64,000 nucleotides of DNA from Accumulibacter sp. (GTDB lineage: Bacteria; Pseudomonadota; Gammaproteobacteria; Burkholderiales; Rhodocyclaceae). Positions 16,317 to 26,800 of this stretch are shown here, piece after piece. The notes under the pieces are model-generated. The model did no database searches and had not been told where the DNA came from. It was given only the letters and a program-made list of their open reading frames with translations. The DNA lies in assembly GCA_024235715.1 (NCBI GenBank), contig JACKLW010000014.1, positions 62,001-126,000 of the forward strand, in the 5' to 3' direction. The first letter of the stretch is position 1. Each line of letters begins with the position of its first letter. The position numbers and the translations under genes were made by a program.

Positions 16317-17291
16317 ATGCGTCGTCATCTGCCGCTGCTGTTGTGCACCCTGCTCGTTGCCGCTAACGCGGCAGCCGCCACTTTCCAGTTGCCCGCGCCC
16401 GATGTCGACGTGGTCGGCGAGGTCGAGTCCACCCGTGCCAGCCGTACGGACACGCTGCTGGACATTGCCCGCCGGCACGACATCGGGCAGGACGAAATCC
16501 TGCTGGCCAACCCGCATGTCGACCGCTGGCTCCCGGAGGAAGGTGCGCCGGTGACCATCCCGGATCGCTATATTCTCCCTAGGGCGGAGCGTACGGGCCT
16601 GGTGCTCAATCTGCCGGAAATGCGCCTGTACTACTACCCCAAGCCGGTCGGCGTGCAGCCCGCGGTGGTGATCACCCACCCGGTAAGCGTCGGGCGCATG
16701 GACTGGGTGACGCCGCTGGGAAAGACCAAGATCGTCGCCAAGGAGCGCGATCCCGTCTGGCGTCCTCCCGAGTCAGTCAAGGAGGAACATGCCAGGGAAG
16801 GCGATTTCCTGCCCGATGTCGTGCCGGCCGGGCCGGAGAATCCTCTCGGTCGCTTCGCCATGCGGCTGGGGCTGCCAGGCTATCTGATCCACAGCACGAA
16901 CAAGCCCTTCGGGGTCGGCATGCGTGTTACGCACGGCTGCATACGCATGTATCCCGAGGATATCGAACAGTTGTTCGACCAGGTTCCCGTGCGTACCCAG
17001 GTGCAACTGGTCAACCAGCCGATCAAGGTCGGCTGGCTCGACGGCGCCTTGTATCTCGAGGTGCACCCGCCGATGGATGAAGACCAGGAGAGATATCCGG
17101 AAATCCTCAGTGCCGCGCTGGACAGCATTGCCGCGGCCATCGCCGGCGCGCCGAACCCACAGGAGATCGCGCTCAGCGACAACGCTATCCGGGCGGCGCT
17201 TGAAGAACGAAGCGGTATCCCGGTGATGATCGCGGCTTCCCTTTCCGGCAGCGAAAAAAGAGAAGCCCCCGCAGGGGCCTGGCGATACTAG
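16317..17291 (+). CDS. Periplasmic L,D-transpeptidase (YkuD), ErfK/YbiS/YcfS-like
   Basis: Exported YkuD-domain enzyme of 324 aa. A Sec signal peptide occupies about residues 1-21 (hydrophobic core LPLLLCTLLVAANAAAA). A LysM-like segment follows (TDTLLDIARRHDIGQDEILLANPHVDRW, about 44-72). The catalytic YkuD domain spans about 95-240, with the motif HGCIRMYPEDIEQLF carrying the nucleophile cysteine. The ErfK/YbiS/YcfS subgroup, with this LysM-YkuD order, attaches Braun lipoprotein to peptidoglycan or makes 3-3 crosslinks. A Lpp-like lipoprotein gene lies immediately downstream on the opposite strand, which fits the first role. The C-terminal ~80 residues have no recognised fold. Confidence 0.9.
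   Translation: MRRHLPLLLCTLLVAANAAAATFQLPAPDVDVVGEVESTRASRTDTLLDIARRHDIGQDEILLANPHVDRWLPEEGAPVTIPDRYILPRAERTGLVLNLPEMRLYYYPKPVGVQPAVVITHPVSVGRMDWVTPLGKTKIVAKERDPVWRPPESVKEEHAREGDFLPDVVPAGPENPLGRFAMRLGLPGYLIHSTNKPFGVGMRVTHGCIRMYPEDIEQLFDQVPVRTQVQLVNQPIKVGWLDGALYLEVHPPMDEDQERYPEILSAALDSIAAAIAGAPNPQEIALSDNAIRAALEERSGIPVMIAASLSGSEKREAPAGAWRY
17254..17280 (-). terminator. Rho-independent terminator of the Lpp-like gene
   Basis: On the minus strand a stem AGGCCCC / GGGGCTT (five G-C pairs plus a G-U and an A-U) with a TGCG loop is followed by CTCTTTTTT. It lies about 83 bases after the stop of the lipoprotein gene and within the last codons of the convergent transpeptidase gene. Confidence 0.7.
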
Positions 17292-17362
17292 ATTCGACCG
17301 CCGCCGCAGGGCGCCGAAACGTCACTGGCTGACGGATCGGCGCAGCGGTGGCCTTGCTGTTG

Positions 17363-17641
17363 TTACTTGTACATCGCCTTCTTGAACATGCGGTCAAGCT
17401 TGCTTGCCGTATCGGCCGACATTGCCTTTGCCTCATTGGCCGTGCTCACGGCACTCTGCGACATGGCCTTGGCATCGGCAGCGTCCCTGGCGGCCGCCGC
17501 CGTGTCCTTCTTGTTCTGGTTTATCTCGGTTCTGAGGGCCTCGATGTCGCCGTTGGTGGCGCAACCGGTCAGCCCGGCATAGACACCCGCCATGGCGACC
17601 AGGGCCAGGACGCGTGAGCGACTCATTAGGGACTGTTTCAT
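17363..17641 (-). CDS. Braun-type (Lpp-like) outer-membrane lipoprotein with C-terminal lysine
   Basis: Predicted 92-aa lipoprotein. The signal peptide ends in the lipobox LTGC (acylated Cys at about residue 27). The mature part is an uninterrupted Ala-rich heptad helix (repeats of A/S at a and d positions, e.g. TAAAARDAADAKAMSQSA), as in trimeric Lpp/OprI. It ends KLDRMFKKAMYK: the protein finishes with lysine, the residue that L,D-transpeptidases join to meso-diaminopimelate in E. coli Lpp. The ATG at 17641 is chosen because AAGGAG lies just upstream. It is flanked by its own promoter and terminator and by two L,D-transpeptidase genes. Covalent attachment is inferred. Confidence 0.85.
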   Translation of the reverse strand: MKQSLMSRSRVLALVAMAGVYAGLTGCATNGDIEALRTEINQNKKDTAAAARDAADAKAMSQSAVSTANEAKAMSADTASKLDRMFKKAMYK

Positions 17642-17751
17642 TGCTTTCTCCTTGATCAATGGGATGACCTGCTTGGCAGGACAGACAACTTCACCGGAAG
17701 CTGCCGCTCCCGCAGCCTGGCAGGCGTACGCAGCAACAGCTCACAAGTATG

Positions 17752-17779
17752 ATCATAGCTTACCAGACGACACGATCAA
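17752..17779 (-). promoter_or_regulatory. Sigma70-type promoter of the Lpp-like gene
   Basis: On the minus strand TTGATC (17774-17779) and TATGAT (17752-17757) are 16 bases apart. The -10 matches consensus at five of six positions. Transcription would start near 17745, leaving a leader of about 100 bases before the ATG at 17641. Confidence 0.5.
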
Positions 17780-17872
17780 CAAGAACAGCAATTGCTCGTC
17801 TGCATCACTCGGGCGGCATTCGCCTTGCTTGCGGGACCAGGAACGTCGTCGGGCTGGCAACGCCTGTCAAGC

Positions 17873-18553
17873 CTATCGAATCTCGACCGGGGTTCCAACG
17901 CGGACCCAGGCCATCAGGCGATCGATCTGCTCGTTGGTCAAGGCAATGCAGCCGTTGGTCCAGTTGTATTGCCTGTGAATCCTCGGATCACCGGCCCCCG
18001 TACCATGGATACCGATGAATCCGCCGAGGGGCGTGTTCTGAGGCGGGCGCGCGTTCGTTTCGGCGGCGCGACGTATCGCCTGCCACTGCGCTTCGCTGAT
18101 CTTCCCATCCGCCAGGGCCCGCTCAGCACGCTCGACATCCGGATAGGTCAGGCCCAGGAAGCGGTGGTAGCGCGATGTCTCGGGTATCCAGCCAATGGTG
18201 AATCGCCCCAACGGCGTCCTGTGGTCGCCCTGCATCTTGGCATCGGTCGTGCCATAGCGCCCTATGGCAATGTCCTTGAAGACCTTCTGCGGCTTGTCAC
18301 CGTTCATGACCGTGAGGGTGGCCGCCTCCGTATCCACCTTGAGCCATACCCCGCTGGCCGCCGTCCCCTCGGCGGCCAGCGGCAGCGCCATGCCACCGGC
18401 GAGAAGCAGCAGCGCGGACAGATGCATCAGCCGCGCATGCCACAAGTGCGCCAGACGCCGGGGCAGATGCCCCATCAGCCGCCGAAGCAGGGCCGGTGTG
18501 GAGTCGACAAACGCGTAATACAGTCCGGATATCGTTGAGTTCTCAGTCTTCAT
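17873..18553 (-). CDS. Second L,D-transpeptidase (YkuD family), membrane-anchored or exported
   Basis: YkuD-domain protein of 226 aa from the ATG at 18553. An internal hydrophobic segment (HLSALLLLAGGMALPLAA, around residues 43-60) acts as a signal peptide or anchor after a basic N-terminal extension; translation could instead begin at one of the later ATGs nearer this segment. The catalytic domain holds the conserved HRTPLGRF, GIHGTGAG and NGCIAL motifs with the active-site cysteine. It belongs to the short YafK/ErfK-like group and differs from the 16317-17291 enzyme, which has LysM. It lies 142 bp downstream of the giant gene on the same strand and upstream of the Lpp-like gene, so read-through is possible. 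Confidence 0.85.
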   Translation of the reverse strand: MKTENSTISGLYYAFVDSTPALLRRLMGHLPRRLAHLWHARLMHLSALLLLAGGMALPLAAEGTAASGVWLKVDTEAATLTVMNGDKPQKVFKDIAIGRYGTTDAKMQGDHRTPLGRFTIGWIPETSRYHRFLGLTYPDVERAERALADGKISEAQWQAIRRAAETNARPPQNTPLGGFIGIHGTGAGDPRIHRQYNWTNGCIALTNEQIDRLMAWVRVGTPVEIR

Positions 18554-18695
18554 ACATGCGGGAGGGTGATTCGCGTCCCAGGCGGGCGCGTGGTGGAAAG
18601 AGCCGATGTGAAAGGCAGGGCTCGGCCTGCGAGGGCAGCGTACCACACCCGCGATGGCTTGGCATTGGCCTGCGGGACATCCTCGCAAGCGCCTC

Positions 18696-20880
18696 TCAGC
18701 GGTCGACGGTGATCTCCCACGTGGGCAGGCCGAGGCGCGCCCTGTCCTTCGGCTCGACGCCGAGGAACGCGGCCAGCCACTTGTTCTGCTCGAACGAGGC
18801 GGCCGTGAAGCAGGCGGGCTTGGCGCCGCTCCAGTCGATCCTTGTCGACAGCACGTCGTTCGCGCCGCGAGCGGTGGCAGAAGCAGGGCGCTTGCGGCGC
18901 GTCACCAGGCGAACGCTGCGTCCCTCTATCCGGCTGCCCCTGGCGTCATCGATGTCAAGCTGGAAGGGGTGACTGCCGGTTTGCGAGACGTTCCATGCGA
19001 GCAGACGACTGGCGGCGTCGATGCCGGCCGCGATCGGGCCATCCAGCAGGCGGGCGGTCGGCGAATCGGCACCGCCGTCGCCAGCGCCAGCCTCGAGCAT
19101 CGCTGCTGGCAGCGCAGTCGTGATTCCGCTGACGTCGATCAGCACGTCGTCGAAGTCGCCGTCGCCGCGCGGGTCTTTCCAGGCGAGCGTCAGCTTGCCA
19201 TCGCGCTGCCAGATGCTGCGCAGGTGGGCGGAGCGATCGGGATTGGCCTCCGGGACCGAGAACAAGACGAGCGGCGTTTCATCGAGCAGGCTGGCGGCAT
19301 TGGCGCCCGGCCATTGAGCGCCACTGCCGCCGTGCATCGCATAGAAGCCGATGCCTTGTCCGGCAGGGAGGCGCACGCTGGCGGTCGAGCCCTGGGGCGC
19401 GCCGCCTGCGAACACAATGACGCGCCGATCGCTTGCCAGTGCAGCGCGCGCATAAGTCGGGTCGCCGGGTGCCAGTGGTCCGATGCGACCGGCAGGATCA
19501 TCCACCCGGAAGAGGCCGATTTCGCCGATGTCGCCGGTTTGCGCGATCGTTCTGCGCATGGTGACAGTGGTGAGCGTTCCTGGTGCACCGCTCACCCGGA
19601 CGGCCTTGTTCGTCACAAACGGGGCCGCGCCGATTACCGCCGGCTCGGCAGTGCTCGTGACTGGCACGGCAACAGCCGGCATCAGCGCGCCGCCGTCTGC
19701 GTCAGGGTCGTTGCTCGGAAGGTCGAGAGCAGTGGAACGGCTTCTTTCGATGGTGGTCGCACCGTCGTTGGCCAAGCGCGTGTCGTTCACCGCCGTGATC
19801 GTCAGGTGCAGCAGGCTTTCTGTGCTCAGTTCGCCGTCGCTTGCTGTCCAGACGACGCGGTCCTCGCCGCTGAAGTCCGCTGCTGGGCGGTAGGTTACCG
19901 TACCGTCGGCGTTACGAACCAGCGTGCCGTGTTGCGGGCGGCCGGTCGAGAAGCCAAGGGCATCGCCATCCACATCGCTGGCGCCATCGCGAAGGTCGAG
20001 CGTGATCTCGCTGTCTTCATCAAGCACGACGCTGCGGTCGGCGACCGTTGGAGGGTCGTTGACCGGTATGACGGTGAGGCTGACCGTGGCGACGTTCGAA
20101 TGGACGCCGCCGCTTTCCAGCCGGTAGCTGAAGCGGTCTTCGCCGTGCCAGTCAGCCTGCGGGGTGTAGCTGAAGCTGCCATCGGTATTTGCCATCACAT
20201 GGCCATGTGCAGGGCCATCGACGAGAATCGGTGAGACGTCGATTGGGTCTGCGCCGCGGTCGTTGTTCGTAACGTCGATAGTTAGCGCGACGTCTTCGGC
20301 GGTGCTCGCGTGGTCGTCGCGGGCTTCCGGACTTGCGCTGCTGCCAAGCTGAAGCGAACTGATCGTGACCTGGCTGCTGGCGGCGGCGAGGCCACGGCCA
20401 AAGCCGATCAGGTCGAAGGCAAGGTTCACCACAGTGCCGGCTGCAATGCCGGCCAGGTCGACAGTGACGGACAGGCTGCCATCTTGCTTGCGGACGGTCG
20501 ACACGCCAGCGGCCTTGTGTTCGCTGCCGTCGGCCTGCAGGTTGAGGATCGCGTCGCTGTTGGCAAGGCCGATGCCCCCCAGCAGCGACTGCCCGGTCGT
20601 AGCGTCGACAAGCGCCACTTCGAAGGCGTCGTCCGGGGCCGCGTCCAGGTCGTCCAGTGTGATGTTGGTCAATGTGAAAGCCAATGTGCGGTCGTTGGCG
20701 CCAAGGACGAAGACCTGATTGAGGCGGGATTGGGTGATGGCGGCTTCCCTGAGCGTCGCGCCGCCTTGTTCGAAGAGAACATCGCCGGTCGTGGTCCAGC
20801 CGGTAGCACTGGAAAAGGTCTGGTTTTCCAGCGTCGCATTGGCCAGGATACTGAACTGCGTGGGAGGAGCGCCACGATCG
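18696..20880 (-). other. C-terminal domains of the giant protein
   Basis: After the zinc site come a jelly-roll-like segment (about 20,880-20,340), two Big_9/cadherin-like repeats with NDPP and DEDSEITLDL motifs (about 20,330-19,770), a Pro/Ala linker, and a DUF4114-like domain whose signature GDGDFDDVLIDVSG lies near 19,140-19,190. The last ~45 residues (DWSGAKP... to LGLPTWEITVDR) include a W-L-x-x-F-L element similar to ends of other LEPR-XLL proteins as I remember them. Confidence 0.6.
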
Positions 20881-23800
20881 GGCTCGTCGAGATCAGTCCG
20901 GTCCGATGGCCGCAGCCGGCTGGGCCGCCAGCTTTGCAGACCGCGACTGAGCGGAAGCGGCGCACCGGGCGGGGTCGATGGTTCATAGGGGGTGGGTGCG
21001 GAGTCGCTGTCAGCCAGAAAGTGTCGCAGTGCCGCAAGTTCGGTGGAAGACGGCAGGCGACGCACGCCAGGCAGGAGGGTTGAAGCCATGAGGCCGTGGC
21101 TGTCGGCGCTGTGATCCAGTCCCGCGGCGTGGCCGTACTCATGCAGCAGGACCGTCATGAGATCCATCTTGCCATCGGCATCGGAGTCCGCCCTGGCGAT
21201 CCACTCAAGCGGGTTGCTGGTGGGCAGGTATTCGGTGTTGTCGGATGGGGTAAGGTCGATAAACCAGCCATGGCCGGCGGCGGTATTGTCCAAAGTCATT
21301 TGGATATTCGCCCCATGCGTAGTAACTTGAGCCAGCATAGCGCCGGACAAGTCTTCATAGGTAACCGATACGTCGCCGCCGGCGGTAGGCCCACCGGCGA
21401 GTAATCCAGATTCTTGCTGCTCAAAGAGGCTTTTATTCTCGACATCTGTTGGCCATTGAGAAATCTTCCAGTTTCTATATCCTCCGCTGCTCTTGCAAAC
21501 TTCAGCTTCGCTGTAAGAAGTAGCGTCAATCGCGTGAAAGTAATAGCGAAGCCGAACCTTCAAGCCGTTAACTTTCGCATCAATCACAGCCGAGTCGTCG
21601 CCGAAAAACCCGTCAGTAGGTTTATAGTAAAAGGCTTTGTGTTCGCAGTACGCGCGATGTTCTTCGCACTTTGCTGGAAGTAGCACGCCATGGGTTGGTG
21701 CTTGGGTGACGCTTACGCTTGATTGGTCGAAAGGCCCCGCGTTCCCGTACCATTTTCGTATGTCTCGATCTTCGTATTGTAGAAAATAAAACGATACGTC
21801 GGTATATGGAAAAACTGGTTGCTGTGCCGGGTAGGTGCCAGATTTGGTCTGTGTGCGATTTTCTGGAACGTTTGGTACCACATGGCAAATTCCCATTTCA
21901 CGTAGGGTATTTCCGGTTCTCATTTCAGCGGTTTGGACTTGTGCGATTGTTGCGGCGTGGTTGTTTGACGCTAAGTAGTCGGTAAAGTCTAAAGTGAACA
22001 TGTTGTGTTCTCTTAACGGGAAATTAAGGTGGGTTTCAGTGGTTGTCGTTCGATATTCGTATGTCGTAGGTAACGCCGTGATAGCCGAGCTGACGGTTGC
22101 TGCGGTGCTTTTCTCAGCACTGGCTTTGATCGGCTCCTGGGTTGATAACTCCTGTCTGGAGGGCGGTCGCAATACGATGCCAAACCTATCTTCGTAAGAT
22201 TTTTTTCCGCTAGTCGAAAATCCTAGTCGTGTAAGCGCTTGTGTCAGGTTTTCGTAGGGGTTGCCGCCAGTTTGGACTAAGTCCACATTTCGCTTGTATT
22301 TTTCCCAGCGTTCGGCAGGCGATTTTCTCCCAATGCCATAAGAGATCTGTCTGAATCTTTGCATCTCGGTATCCGATTTGCTCAAGTCGAGCCCGTCAGC
22401 ACGGGTGTTTAGATTTCCAGCTGAAGATCCTATACGCCAAAACCAGCCTGCTGACCGTGCTGCGAGATAGCGGTTTGATGAAAGTAGCTCGGGGTTGCTC
22501 ATTAGCTCAGTTCCCGTCGGTTGTCCTGCAATAGGATGGTCAGTTAAATAGTCTGCAAATGCTTGATAATTCGCCCTTCCCGTGATTTGCTTTAGACCAC
22601 GCCCTCTGAAAAGCCAGCCATCGCCGCTGGCGATGTTGCCGTTGCCTAGGGACGCGATAGCTTCACTGCTGTAGACCGTGTTCGCAATCCGGACTTGACG
22701 ATCGTGAGGGATTGTTGCCTCTCCAAGTTGTCTGCCCCACAATTGGGCCAAAGTTCTCGTGTTGCCAGTCGCGTCGCGAGCGTTATGCGTTCTCAAGTAT
22801 GAAAACGTGTTTGCGAGACCAGCCTGAGAGTAGTTAAAGCTCTCGATAATGTGGCGCATGCCACCGGACTCTTGTTTTACCTGCGCCAGAAAAGCGGCAA
22901 TTCGTTGTGGTGTTGTGATTTCGAACTCTAGCATGGCGTTTTGTATAGGCTCTAGCCAATCATTATAGTTAACACCGTTTATGTTCCCCATAATTCTGCC
23001 GAGAGATTCGGCTGTCATTTGGCTGCCGATTTGCAAGGAAACTCCTCCAATGAGCAGCGCTTCAGAATCAATGATGCTCCCGGTTGAGCTTCCGTCGCCA
23101 AACAGCGAAGTGCGTATTGTCTCGGCATCTCCATTTGCTATCTTGGTGGACTCGCGCGTCCCGTTCCTTTGCGTGGAGGCATAAACGGCCACGAAGTCTA
23201 GTAGTGCTTCATTCTGCTTGTTGGCCTGGGCCTTCTGAGGCGTGCCATTGCTTGGATTATTGCCAAACGTTCGTGTTGCGACGTCGAAGTTATTGAGATT
23301 GTTATTGAACAGCATTGACGATATGGTCTTCGCGTTTTCGTAGTCCCATTGGTTTCTAGCGTATGCCGCAACGTTGGTGATTGTGGGTGGCGGTGTCCGT
23401 GGTATTATTCCGTTGATCACGTCTTTACCGCTGATATGTTGTTGATTATTCTTTGAGATGTAATCTTCTCTGATTCCGAGACCCAAGATGGTGCCTAGGG
23501 TATTAGTGCCAGAATACCAGAGCTTCGCACGTATCTTGCCGTCAGATGTCTTGTTTCCTTCCTGCCCTGCAAGCATCAGATCATAGATCCAGCTTGTGCC
23601 CATGGCTTCTTTGGGTTTCGTCAAGTCGGTCTTGTTCTCCCAGCCAAGAAGTTGCTGCTTCCCAGACGGAAAGAAATTCAGCCAGTGCGGCGCATTGTAG
23701 GCGTTCAGCCAGGCGACATCGTCGCTCGTCAGCGTCACCGGCGGCAGCGGCTTGGTGACGGTCTTCTTCTTTCCCTTGGCTATGACGGTTTCGGTCACGG

Positions 23801-26800
23801 TGGCCACGTACTCGGTCTTGCCGTCGACAATCTGGTCAAATTGCCGCAGGGCAATGCGCTCCGCGTCGTCGATCGTGCCATTGACAGTGATCTCTCCCGT
23901 GTTCACGCTCGACAGCCCGTAGCCAAGATACTTCAGGCGCTGTTCCACGCGCCACACGTCGAGAAGGTCGTTGTTGGCGCTCTTCTTCGCGCTGAAGGTC
24001 GCCGCCGCGGGTTCGAAGCTGTGATAGCCGGGATTGTTCAGCGGTCGATCACCGAAGAAGACGGTGTCAGGCGCTCTCGCGTAGTCGACTACCCGAAGTT
24101 TCAGGAGCAGGCGCTTTTCGGGATCGTTCTTGTCGTAGCCCTTGAGCGTGATGCTGATGTCGCGGGCAAGCAGCGTTTTGCCCTGACGCAGGCGATCGAC
24201 ATCGATCGTTGGCGCCAGGAAGATGATGCCGCTGTTGCTGAGCGTCGTCTTGCCGAGGTCAGAATCAACCGCTTGCTGTCCCTTGTAGGATTTCTCGCCA
24301 GCCGCTTGCGCTGACGCGAATCCATCCTCGCGTTCGGCGGTGAGCAGGAAGCCCCTGGCGTCCTTGACTGCTTGCGCGGCGCCGCCGACCTCGATGTTTT
24401 CCCAGTTGATGTTGAGATCCGCATCCTCCAGATCGGCCAGTGTGATGGCGTATTCATCGCGGATCAGCCTGAAGAGGTCTATGCGGGCGATGTCACCATA
24501 GTTTATCTCGGGAACCTTGCTGTCCTTGTCGGGTTCGATGCGCGTCCTGAGGAACTTGCCGCCGTCGATCGGTGAGGTGAACTCCACGGCGTCGGGTTGC
24601 AGGAATTGGCTGGCGGCCATCCCGTAGATCCAGCCGGAAGCCAGCGTCCGGCTACTGGCGAGATCGAATTTGCTGGGCGTGACGACTTGAGTCGTGATGC
24701 CATTGACCTGCTCGCGATCGAATGGCAGCGGCTGCGGCGACGCCTGCCTGGCGAGCGAATTCCTCTCCGCTGCGGCAATCAGCGAGTCGAGGTTCCAGAC
24801 CAGGATGCCGCTTGGTGGCGGCGGTTCCCCGATCGTCGGCCAGTAACGGATGTCCGCCCACAGCGTCGTGCCGCCGTCGCTCAGCTGCAAGCGAGAAAAG
24901 TTGGCACCGATGATCGGCGAGGTCGCGCCGAGGTATTCCGGGCTGGCGGCGAAGGGGTTCTTGATGATGCCGAGCTTGCCACCCATTTGCCTGCCGCCGT
25001 TCCGAGGGTCATCGAGCGCGTAGAGCGGATCGACAAAGTCGAAAAAGTAGTCGGCAACCAGCGCATATTCATTTCCATCGAGCGCCGTTACCACGGCTGG
25101 GGATTGTGCTCGCTGGATGTTCAGCTGGTAGCTGCCGTCGCGGCGGTTCGTGCCGGGCAGTGCGCCGGACATGGCGACTTGCCTGAAGGCTGGCGCTCCC
25201 GTGAGCTTGCCGGAGTCGCTCAGCTCGACCGTGAGCGTGGCCAGTCCAGCGTCCTGGTCGAAAGCGTCGCTGAGCAGGAAGCGCAGCGTGTTGCCCTTGA
25301 TGCCCGCGGAAGAAATGAACTGCGGACCCTTGCCTTGTCGGGCAGGGAAGTCGACCTGCAAGAAAGCGTCGGGACCGCTCGCGACGAGACGACCATTGCT
25401 TTCCCGGAACTGGTCCAAGTCCAGGATGAAGACCTTGCCGCCATCCGGCTGGCTGCGGACCATTGAAACGCCCAGGCTTTGGTGGCTGGCCGTGACCGCC
25501 AGATAGGTATGCGCCCCGTGCGTGAGCGCCATGTCGACATAGCCGTAAGGCGCGTTGCGCCCACTGACCGCCGCAGGCAGGACAAGCTGCTGGATCGACA
25601 GGAAGTCGGCATCGGTTTCGTCGATGTTGACGCGCAAGAGGCGATACTTCCCACCCGGGTCATGGTAGCCGCCCTCGGCGACGTAGAGCGATTGCCCGGA
25701 GACGGCGAGACTGCTGACGTTGGCTGTGCCGACACTGAAGCTCGTCGCCAGCGTCATGGTCGCGGTGTCGATCACGTGGATGTCGCCGTATGCGCCGGCC
25801 ACGAAAAGCAGGCGGTTATCGAGGCTGAACGCGATCTGGTCGGTCTTGCTGCCGCTGATCCCGGCGGGATTGCCGTTGGCGTACAGGCAGGGGATCTCCT
25901 TGACGATCTGGCCGTTCCTGAAGATCTGGATCATGTTGGCCTGCGTGACGACGCTGAAGTCGGCCTCGCCTTCGAGCCGGACGCTACCCGTTTCGCCGTT
26001 GGCAAGCCAGCGTGTGGAACCCGGGACGGTCGGATCGACGGTCTGCAGCATGCGTTGCACGGTGAGCGTATGCAGACCCAGCGCAAACTGCTGGGGAATG
26101 GCGATGTCAACGGTCATGCGGTCCGTACCGGGTGCGACCGCCTCGAGATCGGCGACCTTCTGCCAGAGTCGCAGGCCATCGCGCAGCGACTGATCGTCGT
26201 CGCTCCAGCGGGCGGAAACGGCTTTGCCGAGATGATCTATCGTCAGGTCTTCGGGAGAGAGCCAGAATCTGAGCGCCGCCGCCTGCGCAGGCCTTCCCGG
26301 CAGCGTCACCGGCTGCAGGTTTTCGAGGGTGAGCTGCAGTTTCCCGGAGGCCAGCATCCGGACAGCAGTGATCACCGGTGCCGTGTTCGCGTCGCTGGTG
26401 GCAGCGCTGCCGGCAGCGGTCGACCCGATCGTCAGCGTGAGTTGACCCTTGTCGAGACTCTTCGCCACGGGGACGACCTGGTAGACGCCGCCGAACTCCA
26501 GACTGATGGCCTGGATTTCTGAAAGTCCGGCGAGGATACCGATCAGGTTCGTCGCTGCGCCGGCTCCGGCCAAGCCGCCACTGGCCAGATCTCCGGCGGT
26601 CGAAATCGCCAGCGAGTTCATCGTCAGCGCAAAGACGTCGAGGCCGGCACCCTTTATTGTCACCGCACCTGTCTGGCTGTTGGTGCTGGTCTTGACCAGA
26701 AGCAGGTCGCCGGACGCACTGACGCCCTTGTATGGCGGGCTGGCGGTGCGAGCCACGAGATGGCCTTGGGCGTTCGTGCCGACGAAACCGTTGTCCACGA

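Noticed and set aside
18654-20234. Plus-strand frame of 526 codons opposite the giant gene's end
   Set aside because: Shadow of the giant gene; no recognisable protein features.
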